A DNA stretch of 17,814 bases from Aquificaceae bacterium (GCA_027049085.1 JALTVH010000136.1:1-17814); one strand, 5' to 3'. Positions 8,515 through 14,766 are shown, numbered from the stretch's first letter. Notes: generated from the sequence alone by a model not told the origin. Numbers and translations are program-made.

Positions 8515-8679
8515 ACCGCCTGCCCTGCTGGTGCCCCCGGGGATTAAAATTGGGGCCTACACGTGGGCTGAAAGGGAACCCGGCTTCGGAGGGGTCTCAT
8601 CAGGGACCCTCCGAGAGGGATCCCACCTGATGGTAAGAGGCCCGCAGAGGTCTCTGGTGGGCACCTCAGGGCGGGTTTG
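8515..8679 (+). ncRNA. ssrS: 6S RNA
   Basis: RNA that binds sigma70-type RNA polymerase by imitating an open promoter. The fold can be drawn by hand: closing stem 8519-8527 with 8667-8675 (9 bp, one G-U); second stem 8530-8536 with 8659-8665 (7 bp); a large open bubble of 8537-8552 against 8644-8658; then 8553-8558 with 8638-8643, 8563-8567 with 8622-8626, and an apical hairpin 8587-8593 with 8607-8613. A long rod with one central bubble and about 165 nt is the 6S architecture. Its place directly upstream of 5-formyl-THF cyclo-ligase (ygfA) is the classic 6S context. The ends are approximate. Its promoter would have to lie inside pheT, or it is processed from a pheT transcript. Confidence 0.85.
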
Positions 8680-8690
8680 ATACCCCTTGC

Positions 8691-8719
8691 CTTCCCCTCC
8701 TGGAAACAGGAGGTGGAAG
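8691..8719 (+). promoter_or_regulatory. Hairpin sequestering the ygfA ribosome binding site
   Basis: CTTCC-CCTCCTG (8691-8702), loop GAAA (8703-8706), CAGGAGG (8707-8713), bulged T8714, GGAAG (8715-8719) form a 12-bp stem with a GNRA tetraloop. The 3' arm contains the AGGAGGT Shine-Dalgarno (8708-8714) and ends one base before the TTG start. The structure would block initiation until melted or opened. No U-tract follows, so it is not a typical terminator. Confidence 0.7.
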
Positions 8720-9280
8720 TTGGAAGCTTTAACAAGCAAAGAAGAGATAAGAAGGGAGCTCAAGCTCAGAAGATGCTCCCTGACAAAGGAACACAAGCTA
8801 AAACTTGACTCTGAGCTCATAAAGAACCTGAAAAGGGTAAAAGAGTTCAATGAAGCAGAAAAAATCCTCTTTTTCTTCCCCGTGAGGGGTGAGCCCGATA
8901 TTGTGCCCCTTCTTGAAATCTGCCTTGAAGAAGGGAGGGAAGTGCTTCTCCCTGCCGTTAAGGGTGAGGAACTGATACCAAAAAGGATTTATTCCCTTGG
9001 GGATCTGGAAAAAGGTAAGTTCGGCATCCCCGAACCTCAGGATGGTGAGCCCGTTGATCCCACTTCCATTGAACTTATCCTTGTCCCTGGGCTCGCCTTT
9101 GACACTGAATGTTTCAGGCTCGGATGGGGGAAGGGTTACTACGACAGGCTCCTGAAAAGAGCAGGTGGATACTCAATCGGCGTTGCCTACTCCTTTCAGG
9201 TGCTCGACAGACTGCCGCGGGACAGCTGGGACATACCCGTAAAGGCGGTGGTCACAGAAAAAGAACTAATAAGGAGGTAA
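8720..9280 (+). CDS. ygfA: 5-formyltetrahydrofolate cyclo-ligase
   Basis: Converts 5-formyl-THF to 5,10-methenyl-THF using ATP in cytoplasmic one-carbon metabolism. I place the start at TTG 8720 (MEALTSKEEIRRELK) because AGGAGGT at 8708-8714 is correctly spaced; a TTG at 8687 would add 11 unlike residues and lies upstream of that Shine-Dalgarno. The 186 residues include the family features FFFPVRGEPDI (51-61) and the signature GLAFDTECFRLGWGKGYYDRLL (124-145), whose Gly-rich part binds the ATP phosphates. It lies just downstream of 6S RNA, as in many bacteria, and its stop codon is embedded in the Shine-Dalgarno of rny, indicating co-transcription. The Shine-Dalgarno is buried in a hairpin. 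Confidence 0.93.
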   Translation: MEALTSKEEIRRELKLRRCSLTKEHKLKLDSELIKNLKRVKEFNEAEKILFFFPVRGEPDIVPLLEICLEEGREVLLPAVKGEELIPKRIYSLGDLEKGKFGIPEPQDGEPVDPTSIELILVPGLAFDTECFRLGWGKGYYDRLLKRAGGYSIGVAYSFQVLDRLPRDSWDIPVKAVVTEKELIRR

Positions 9281-9283
9281 GAA

Positions 9284-10906
9284 ATGGATGGCATGGTTAT
9301 TGTTGGACTTGGACTCCTTGCTCTTGGAATAGGTGCGATAGCGATGGCTGTTGTTATAAGCAAAAAGAAACAGCAACAGCCTCAGAAACCATCTATCAGT
9401 GAGGAGGAGATCTTAAGCAAGGTGAGACAGGCTGAAGAGGACGCCAGAAGGATCCTGAAGGAAGCAGATGAGAGGGCTAAGGAAATCATTGAATCCGCGA
9501 AGGAAGAGGCAAAGAGGCTCAGGGAAGAGCTGGAAGAAAGAAAGGAAGAGGTAAGAAAGCTTGAGGAAAACCTTCACTCAAGAGAAAGACAGCTCGACAG
9601 AAAATGGGAAGTAATTGAAAGACGTGAAGAAGAGATCTACAGGAGAGAAAAAGAGGTCAGGGAGTACGAAAAACAGGTCGAGGCAAAGGAAAAAGAGGTC
9701 CTTGAACTTGAGGATAGGCTTAATCAAGAAAGGGAAGAGATAAAGAAAATGAAAGATCAGGAAGTTCTGGAACTTCAGAGGATCGCCTCAATGACCGCCG
9801 AGGAAGCAAAGGAAGAACTCATGAGAAGGGTTGAAGAGCAGGCAAAGGTTGATGCGATGAAACTAATCAAGAGGATTGAGGAAGAGGCAAAGGAAAAGGC
9901 GGAGATGGAGGCAAAAAGGATAGTCACCACTGCGGTTCAGAGGATCTCACCCCAGATCGCGATAAATTACACCACTACTTCCGTTGAGCTTCCAAGTAAC
10001 GAGTTCAAGGGCAGGATCATTGGAAGGGAAGGGAGAAACATAAGAACCTTTGAGCTTCTCACAGGCGTTGACCTCATCATTGATGACACCCCCGACGTTG
10101 TGACGATCTCTTCCTTTGACCCCCTAAGGAGAGAGATCGCCAAGGAAGCCCTTGAGAGGCTCATTCAGGACGGAAGGATCCATCCCGCAAGGATTGAGGA
10201 AGTTGTGGATGAGGTCAAGAAAGAAATGGACGAGAGGATCAGAAAGATGGGTGAGGAAACCGCCTTTGAGCTGGAACTCCACGACATCAACCAGGGGCTT
10301 TATTACTACATAGGAAAGCTTTACTTCAGAACAAGCTACTCTCAGAACGTTCTCCTGCACTCCAAGGAAGTTGCCCACCTTGCGGGGATGATGGCTGAGG
10401 AGCTCGGCCTTGATGCAAAGCTAGCAAGGAGAGCGGGCCTCCTTCACGATATAGGTAAATCCATCTCTCACGAGCTCGGCGGCTCCCACACCGATATCGG
10501 GGTTGACCTGTGCAGAAAGTACGGTGAGCCCGATGCAGTTATAAATGCCATCAAAGCCCACCACGAGGAAGAACCTGTCAGATACCCGGAGGTGGCTCTT
10601 GTGTGCGCTGCAGATGCCCTTTCGGCAGCAAGGCCCGGGGCACGGCGTGAAACCCTTGAGGCTTACCTAAAGAGACTGGAAAAGCTTGAAGAGGTGGTCA
10701 GGTCCTTTGAAGGCGTTGCCAACGCCTACGCTGTTCAGGCTGGAAGGGAAGTTCGTGTCATCGTAGACCCCGAAGAGATCACCGACGAGCAGGCACACAT
10801 GCTCTCAAGGGAAATCGCCAAAAAGATTGAAGAGGAGATGGAGTACCCCGGCCAGATAAAGGTGGTGGTCATCAGAGAGATCAGGCATGTGGAGTATGCA
10901 AAATAA
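9284..10906 (+). CDS. rny: Ribonuclease Y
   Basis: Membrane-anchored endoribonuclease that starts mRNA decay. The 540 residues have one N-terminal transmembrane helix (about 4-26), a long charged coiled coil (about 38-225, heptads of Glu/Lys/Arg), a KH RNA-binding domain (about 235-300, FKGRIIGREGRNIRTFELLTG) and an HD catalytic domain (about 350-450; metal ligands in LLHDIGK, H388-D389, and KAHHEEE). Length is slightly above the usual 520. AAGGAGGTAAG, which includes the ygfA stop codon, precedes the ATG, so translation is likely coupled. ymdB, a frequent direct neighbour of rny, is found about 3.9 kb downstream beyond an accessory insertion. Confidence 0.96.
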   Translation: MDGMVIVGLGLLALGIGAIAMAVVISKKKQQQPQKPSISEEEILSKVRQAEEDARRILKEADERAKEIIESAKEEAKRLREELEERKEEVRKLEENLHSRERQLDRKWEVIERREEEIYRREKEVREYEKQVEAKEKEVLELEDRLNQEREEIKKMKDQEVLELQRIASMTAEEAKEELMRRVEEQAKVDAMKLIKRIEEEAKEKAEMEAKRIVTTAVQRISPQIAINYTTTSVELPSNEFKGRIIGREGRNIRTFELLTGVDLIIDDTPDVVTISSFDPLRREIAKEALERLIQDGRIHPARIEEVVDEVKKEMDERIRKMGEETAFELELHDINQGLYYYIGKLYFRTSYSQNVLLHSKEVAHLAGMMAEELGLDAKLARRAGLLHDIGKSISHELGGSHTDIGVDLCRKYGEPDAVINAIKAHHEEEPVRYPEVALVCAADALSAARPGARRETLEAYLKRLEKLEEVVRSFEGVANAYAVQAGREVRVIVDPEEITDEQAHMLSREIAKKIEEEMEYPGQIKVVVIREIRHVEYAK

Positions 10907-10917
10907 AGCTATCATCA

Positions 10918-10928
10918 GATAAATATTC
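10918..10928. repeat. Left copy of an 11-bp inverted repeat bracketing the accessory island
   Basis: GATAAATATTC at 10918-10928 is the exact reverse complement of GAATATTTATC at 14751-14761. One copy lies just after rny and the other just before tRNA-Leu, so the pair encloses all accessory genes. Flanking bases do not extend the match. It could be an end of a mobile element or a chance A+T-rich match. Confidence 0.45.
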
Positions 10929-10929
10929 C

Positions 10930-10951
10930 CCCAGGGGGTCCCCCTCCTGGG
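10930..10951 (+). terminator. G+C-rich hairpin after rny, possible terminator
   Basis: CCCAGG (10930-10935) pairs with CCTGGG (10946-10951), and GGG (10936-10938) with CCC (10942-10944) around one bulged T, leaving a three-base loop. The stem ends the ygfA-rny unit about 24 bases after the rny stop. The following TTATAAATA is A+T rich but not a U-tract, so termination may be weak. TATAAA at 10953-10958 could instead serve the next gene. Confidence 0.45.
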
Positions 10952-10960
10952 TTATAAATA

Positions 10961-11224
10961 ATGGCTCCTGTTATGGACTGGGGAAAAGCGACCAGGTATT
11001 TTATTCATAACGTAACGGTCAAGAGGAGTTACCTCAAACCTGAATGGATTAACAGAGCCAGGAAAGGTGAAGGGATTGCGAAAGAAGAAATTCAGGACGA
11101 TGGTAGAATCCGAAGGTGGATCCTAATAAAAGAAGAGGATAAATATTTAAGGGTGGTCTTTATGCCTGACGGAGAGACTGTTCATAATGCCTTCTTTGAT
11201 AGAAATTTTAAAGAGGAGGATTAA
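10961..11224 (+). CDS. Small basic protein paired with a DUF2283 gene, toxin-like candidate
   Basis: Up to 87 residues of no certain family. The C-terminal part, with DGRIRRWILIKEEDKYLRVV and then PDGETVHNAFFDRNF, looks like small compact proteins (DUF4258-like) that are often encoded directly upstream of DUF2283 proteins; that pairing resembles type II toxin-antitoxin modules. Toxin activity is inference. The start is uncertain: neither ATG 10961 nor ATG 10973 (MDWGKATRYF) has a Shine-Dalgarno. The second lies 14 bases below TATAAA and is a good alternative that would shorten the protein to 83 residues. The stop is three bases before the next ATG, so the two genes are translationally linked. 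Confidence 0.65.
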   Translation: MAPVMDWGKATRYFIHNVTVKRSYLKPEWINRARKGEGIAKEEIQDDGRIRRWILIKEEDKYLRVVFMPDGETVHNAFFDRNFKEED

Positions 11225-11227
11225 AGG

Positions 11228-11431
11228 ATGAAGGTGAGATACTTCCCTGACACAGATACCCTGTATATAGAAATTTCTGAGGCCCCAAGTGAAGAATCAG
11301 AAGAGGTCACAGATGGCGTAGTGGTTGATTACGATAGCAACGGAAAGGTCGTGGGAATAGAAATAGAACACTTTACAGAGAAGTTCAGGGACAAGCCAGC
11401 AGATATACCGCTCAAGCTTGCACCTGTTTGA
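11228..11431 (+). CDS. DUF2283 family protein, possible antitoxin-like partner
   Basis: A 67-residue acidic protein that matches the DUF2283 pattern throughout: MKVRYFPDTDTLYIEIS at the start, then EEVTDGVVVDYDSNGKVVGIEIEHF. The family is widespread, small and of unknown biochemistry, commonly encoded next to a small basic partner as here. GAGGAGG lies at the end of the upstream gene, with AAAGG directly before the ATG. The acidic/basic pairing supports a complex-forming module; an antitoxin role is inference. Its stop codon abuts the end of the convergent FtsZ-like pseudogene without an intervening terminator. Confidence 0.85.
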   Translation: MKVRYFPDTDTLYIEISEAPSEESEEVTDGVVVDYDSNGKVVGIEIEHFTEKFRDKPADIPLKLAPV

Positions 11432-12373
11432 TTACTTCTTAAGGGCTATGCAACTACAAATACCATCCATCCTAATTCTTCTAATCCGCTCCCCAAATAG
11501 CATCCCCAAATGAAATGACCTTTTTTCTCCCGAAGGCGCACCTCTTAGCAAAGTATTTCACTGATCTATCAAGCTCTCCATATGTTACATTTGCCCCCAC
11601 TGCACAGACAGGGGATAAAAATCTGCGTCTCTTAAATCTCCCCTTCCATCATAGAGAGGGTTTTCAAGGGCTGACTCAATTGCTTCTATCCCATCCTTTT
11701 TCGGCTCACCTATCCCAATATACGCACTTTTCCCCGCTGAACTTTTGAAGAGCGACACCACATCCTTCCAGTCAAGATGTATAACCCCCCACTCAGACAG
11801 AAGGGGAAGAATTAGAGATTTTAAGATTCTGGACGTAACTATGTTCGCACTTTTAAAAGCTTCTCACACCGTCAGCTTATCCCAGGGAATTTTGTTGTCG
11901 TCCACAATTATGGTGAAGTCAGCCGACTCTTTCACCTCTTCCAGGGCTTTCAAAGCTTTCTCTCTCATCCCTTTTCCTTCAAAACCAAAGGGAAGGGGGA
12001 CTAAAGCAACGCTACTCTGTACGTACCCCTGAGGGTAGCTCCGGTAGAAAGTGGTCATATCTCTGCCAAAGTTCACAAGTGCACTTGCACCTGTTTTGAA
12101 ACCTCCGAGACCAGCTACGAATATAGTCCCTACTGCTTCTTTAAATTGAGGAATCTCTATTCCATCAAGCTCCTCAAGGGAATAAATGTTGCTTATATAG
12201 GGGTTTCCGTTTTTCTTTATATGCTCAATTTAAGAAGTCTTATCACAGTAAAAGAATTAAGCCTGGGTTTCCCTTGGGTTGATCTCGGAGCAGAATTCAT
12301 TGATAACCTCACGACCCATTATGCCAAGTCCTACAACGTTGAGCCATCTTTCGGGAAGGATACTTTCAGACAT
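11432..12373 (-). pseudogene. Broken FtsZ/tubulin-superfamily gene
   Basis: Read from ATG 12373, one frame gives long FtsZ-like blocks interrupted by stops: TAA at 12257-12259, TAA at 12230-12232 and TGA at 11864-11866, with a frameshift near 11616-11621 and another near the 3' end. Recognisable pieces in order: NVVGLGIMGREVINEF (nucleotide-binding N-terminus), IFVAGLGGFKTGAS (altered GGGTGTG tubulin signature loop), LPFGFEGKGMREKALKAL (the PFxFEG motif), DFTIIVDDNKIPW, then after the TGA AFKSANIVTSRILKSL, GVIHLDWKDV, GKSAYIGIGEP, ESALENPLYD, and in a shifted frame VGANVTYGELDRS. The total (about 310 codons) is close to a complete FtsZ core lacking the C-terminal tail. The ATG overlaps the end of the upstream gene by 8 bases, so it was the last gene of that operon. 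Sequencing error is unlikely to explain all lesions but cannot be excluded. Confidence 0.82.
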
Positions 12374-13079
12374 AACTACCTCCCTTGGTTTCTTTATACA
12401 GCTTTACAAATTCATCAACCAGGTTCTCCGTAGCATTCTTTAGTTTTTCAAACTCACTAAAGTAGTAGTCAGCGAGAGCTTCATAACCTTCTTCCAGACT
12501 ATCCTTACTCTTCTCAAGTATTTCCATATAAAACTCCTTTTGCCTCATATCTCCATAGTAGGAATAAAAGTATTTCCACAAAATCCAGTGGTTTGAAGGC
12601 TTCCAATTGCCAGATAAAGCTTCCTTTAATATGCTTTTAATCTGCGCAAATATTTCCTTCCACTCCGCTGGTAAATCTTGCGTCCTTTCCCAATCTCCAG
12701 CGAAGGGAATTTGGTCATTATACTTTGTAATGCCAAAGTATAAATAGCAAAGATTTTCCCTATCATGTTCAATCCCATATTTAAGTATGGGCTTTCCGTT
12801 TACCACCCACTCCTCTCTGTATATGGTTATATTTCCATATTTCTTCCTCTCAAGAAAGCCGTTGTCCTCAAGTTTATATCCGTAGAACGGATCATTGGGA
12901 TTTTTGGTTCTCTTCGTGATCTTCTCAACTAACCTTCTGAGAGTGCTTTCTCTCATTGAAAGTTTTATGTCTTCAAAGTGATTCCATATATCCCACACAA
13001 GTTCAAATTTTTCTATTCTGTCTTGAACAGTTCTCTCAGACAGATAATCATCAATTAGCTCTTTCACATCAAATTTCAT
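12366..13079 (-). CDS. Hypothetical protein, likely detached PDDEXK_4 C-terminal module (larger copy)
   Basis: A 237-residue cytoplasmic protein of unknown function. The start is ATG 13079 (MKFDVKELIDDYL), set by AAAGGAGGTG six bases upstream; a GTG three codons earlier overlaps that Shine-Dalgarno. Its first 55 residues are clearly related to those of the next upstream gene: ELIDDYLSERTVQDRIEKFEL here against KIIEEYLFEGTPEEKREKFEI there, then WDI/WDV and FEDIK/FDKIK. The middle (ITIYREEWVVNGKPILKYGI, EHDRENLCYLYFGI) resembles the C-terminal half of long PD-(D/E)XK nucleases of the PDDEXK_4 type; that likeness is from memory. The C-terminus is helical and Lys/Glu rich. No catalytic motif is evident. 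More A+T rich than core genes. Confidence 0.7.
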   Translation of the reverse strand: MKFDVKELIDDYLSERTVQDRIEKFELVWDIWNHFEDIKLSMRESTLRRLVEKITKRTKNPNDPFYGYKLEDNGFLERKKYGNITIYREEWVVNGKPILKYGIEHDRENLCYLYFGITKYNDQIPFAGDWERTQDLPAEWKEIFAQIKSILKEALSGNWKPSNHWILWKYFYSYYGDMRQKEFYMEILEKSKDSLEEGYEALADYYFSEFEKLKNATENLVDEFVKLYKETKGGSYV

Positions 13080-13104
13080 TTCACTCACCTCCTTTCAGCT
13101 TTAT

Positions 13105-13710
13105 TTACCTTTGAATCTGCGCTTTTCTCTCTTCTACTGAGCGGTCAAGTAACTCCTCTAAATCGGGAGTCTTTCTAACCATCTCATATACCCTCTTAAA
13201 GTAGTTGAAAAAGAAATCCACTATCTCTGATGGATTTAACAATATAGTTTGGTAATACTCCAAATCGCTATACTTCCATTCTGTTATAGGTAAGTAGCCT
13301 AAGTAGTTTCGATGAGTAAGCCTAAAACCGTGCTTTGCTAATATGTCACATATTTGTTTTTCATTTTCTGTAACAAATGGTTTATTTCTAGCAATACCTA
13401 TAGTAGGCCACCCTTTATTCCACTTTTCAACACAAATAGCATAAATTCCTCTATCGTTCTCATTTTGTTTCCAATCTGGTTTAGCAACATACAGGCTACT
13501 CCAATTAAGCTGAGTGATTATAAAAGGTTCTTCAAGAATATTCTCTCTAATCTTGTTTTCAAGAGGTTTAAACACCTTGTTCATGGATAATTCACTCTTT
13601 ATTTTGTCAAAGCTTTCCCGTACATCCCACGCAATTTCAAACTTCTCCCTTTTCTCTTCAGGAGTCCCTTCAAACAGATATTCCTCAATTATCTTCTCTC
13701 TGTCCATCAT
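13105..13710 (-). CDS. Hypothetical protein, likely detached PDDEXK_4 C-terminal module (smaller copy)
   Basis: A 201-residue protein without a recognised catalytic motif. It begins MMDREKIIEEYLFEG after GGGAGGTGAGCG, and its start lies 26 bases inside the 3' end of the nuclease gene, indicating coupled translation. The N-terminal 55 residues match the downstream neighbour; the remainder (YAICVEKWNKGWPTIGIARNK, then HRNYLGYLPITEWKY) differs but has the same aromatic, beta-rich look as C-terminal regions of long PDDEXK_4 nucleases. The overlap with a nuclease gene that ends soon after its catalytic domain suggests a nuclease whose C-terminal module became a separate subunit. Function unknown; an adaptor or specificity role is inference. 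Confidence 0.7.
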   Translation of the reverse strand: MMDREKIIEEYLFEGTPEEKREKFEIAWDVRESFDKIKSELSMNKVFKPLENKIRENILEEPFIITQLNWSSLYVAKPDWKQNENDRGIYAICVEKWNKGWPTIGIARNKPFVTENEKQICDILAKHGFRLTHRNYLGYLPITEWKYSDLEYYQTILLNPSEIVDFFFNYFKRVYEMVRKTPDLEELLDRSVEERKAQIQR

Positions 13711-14404
13711 CGCTCACCTCCCTGCAATTCTCTTCTATCCAGCTGATAAAGTCCCTTATGAACCACCTTACTTTGTCAGCTTCGCACTCTTTAAGGCACT
13801 CCTCCAACCAAGGGAGTAGGAGTTGTTTATAGCTCAAGGTTATAAGCTTTCCCTTATCCTCAAGCTCAGCTCTCTCATCTTTCGGAATACTCCACTCTGA
13901 AGGCTCTCTACCGTCACAGGTCAGGAAAATCAGCAGGTAATCCTTGCCCTTATTTGCCAAATATTCCCCGTAATCCTTGAGCTGATCCTTTTGATCTCCT
14001 GCCCATATCTTGTTCTCTATCCCTATCACGAAATTCGGCAGGTCTATAAGTATGTCTACTCTCCTCCCCTTGTCCGTGCTATGTTCGGTTTCAACTTTAG
14101 CATTACCAATCTCACCGACATCTTCCATAGGGTTCTCAATCCCTATCTCCTTTAGGCATTTTCTCAAAGTCTCCGCAAACTTTTTCAAAAATACATTCCC
14201 TTGCCCATGAACACCATCAGGTTCAAGCAATAGACCTATGAGCCTTGATATGGTTTTCTCTTCCAGCGCAAGTATGCTCACCAGGTTAAAGTCCGAGGCA
14301 AGGTACTTGTCCATCTGCGCCTTAACACTTTTGGCTACACGGTATCTAAAGAGCAGGTTCCCGAAGAACCTGCCCAGCTTTTGTTTGTATTCAACTTCTG
14401 TCAT
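13685..14404 (-). CDS. PD-(D/E)XK nuclease, PDDEXK_4 family
   Basis: Predicted DNA nuclease of the restriction-endonuclease fold. In 239 residues the signatures are in order: E48-E49 followed by SRLIGLLLEPDGVHGQGNVFLKKF (53-76, the family's HGxxxxFLxxF element), D117 in RRVDILIDL, E130-N-K132 in IGIENKI, and Q141 in DQKDQLKDYGEYL. D117, E130 and K132 make the D-(E/D)xK active site, with the QxxxY motif following. The protein ends with FIRDFISWIEENC, about where the catalytic half of longer family members ends. Start at ATG 14404 follows GGGAGGTGAAG. It leads the minus-strand operon ending in the FtsZ-like pseudogene. Such nucleases are frequent in defence islands; the role here is inference. 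Confidence 0.88.
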   Translation of the reverse strand: MTEVEYKQKLGRFFGNLLFRYRVAKSVKAQMDKYLASDFNLVSILALEEKTISRLIGLLLEPDGVHGQGNVFLKKFAETLRKCLKEIGIENPMEDVGEIGNAKVETEHSTDKGRRVDILIDLPNFVIGIENKIWAGDQKDQLKDYGEYLANKGKDYLLIFLTCDGREPSEWSIPKDERAELEDKGKLITLSYKQLLLPWLEECLKECEADKVRWFIRDFISWIEENCREVSDDGQREDN

Positions 14405-14408
14405 ATCT

Positions 14409-14633
14409 TCACCTCCCTAAAAAGTCTTCCTCCAGTATCAATTCCCTAAAAATACATTCCAAAAAAATGCTTGAACTAAACATTATGCTGTCAAAGTGTT
14501 TGTAGGTAGATTCCAAAATCCTTCTGAAGTCCGAGGCCTCTACAAGAATAGTTGGAACCCAGCAGTTATAAAATACACCTCCTACTAAGCGTTTCCCGGG
14601 TTTATAACGCAGAAAGTTGACTAAGAGCCTCAA
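14409..14633 (-). pseudogene. Possible gene remnant upstream of the nuclease
   Basis: An open frame of up to 74 codons ends at TGA 14409, inside the Shine-Dalgarno of the nuclease gene. The only start I see at its 5' end is TTG 14633 without a Shine-Dalgarno. From about VEASDFRRILESTYKHFDSIMF onward it looks like real protein sequence, and its A+T content matches the operon below, but I recognise no family. It may be a 5'-truncated remnant, an intact small gene with an unseen start, or a chance frame. TATAAA (complement of 14601-14606) lies within it and could be part of the operon promoter. Confidence 0.25.
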
Positions 14634-14766
14634 TGGTCTGACAGTTGTGTATCAACGACTTGAAATCCGCAATTGTAAGTTATTGGTATTGAAAGGAATT
14701 CTGGAAACCGAACTTAAAGCATACGAGGACGGAAGTCTCCTATTGTTTTAGAATATTTATCGCTCA
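14634..14766. other. Gene-free spacer before tRNA-Leu
   Basis: About 130 bases with no credible gene. It should contain the tRNA-Leu/ymdB promoter on the plus strand and the minus-strand promoter of the nuclease operon, but I see no clear -35/-10 pair. A 21-base stretch, GTAAGTTATTGGTATTGAAAG, ends like some CRISPR repeats but occurs only once. Confidence 0.5.
14751..14761. repeat. Right copy of the 11-bp inverted repeat
   Basis: GAATATTTATC is the exact reverse complement of 10918-10928. It sits 5 bases before the tRNA-Leu 5' end, where it may also overlap the tRNA promoter (the A+T-rich -10 region). That offers an ordinary explanation for this copy. Confidence 0.45.

Noticed and set aside
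8691..8719. Hairpin after 6S RNA as an intrinsic terminator
   Set aside because: No U-tract follows; the stem is followed directly by the TTG start of ygfA, and it contains that gene's Shine-Dalgarno.
11864..11866. In-frame TGA in the FtsZ-like gene read as selenocysteine or another recoded residue
   Set aside because: Two in-frame TAA codons and at least one frameshift in the same gene point to decay rather than recoding.
11515..12433. Plus-strand open frames of 77 to 95 codons in the 11.5-12.4 kb stretch
   Set aside because: They lack Shine-Dalgarno sites and family resemblance, and the opposite strand carries the FtsZ-like pseudogene that explains the coding-like composition.
14675..14695. 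A stretch ending in ATTGAAAG that resembles a CRISPR repeat end
   Set aside because: It occurs once; there are no further copies at regular spacing and no cas genes in the window, so no array can be called.
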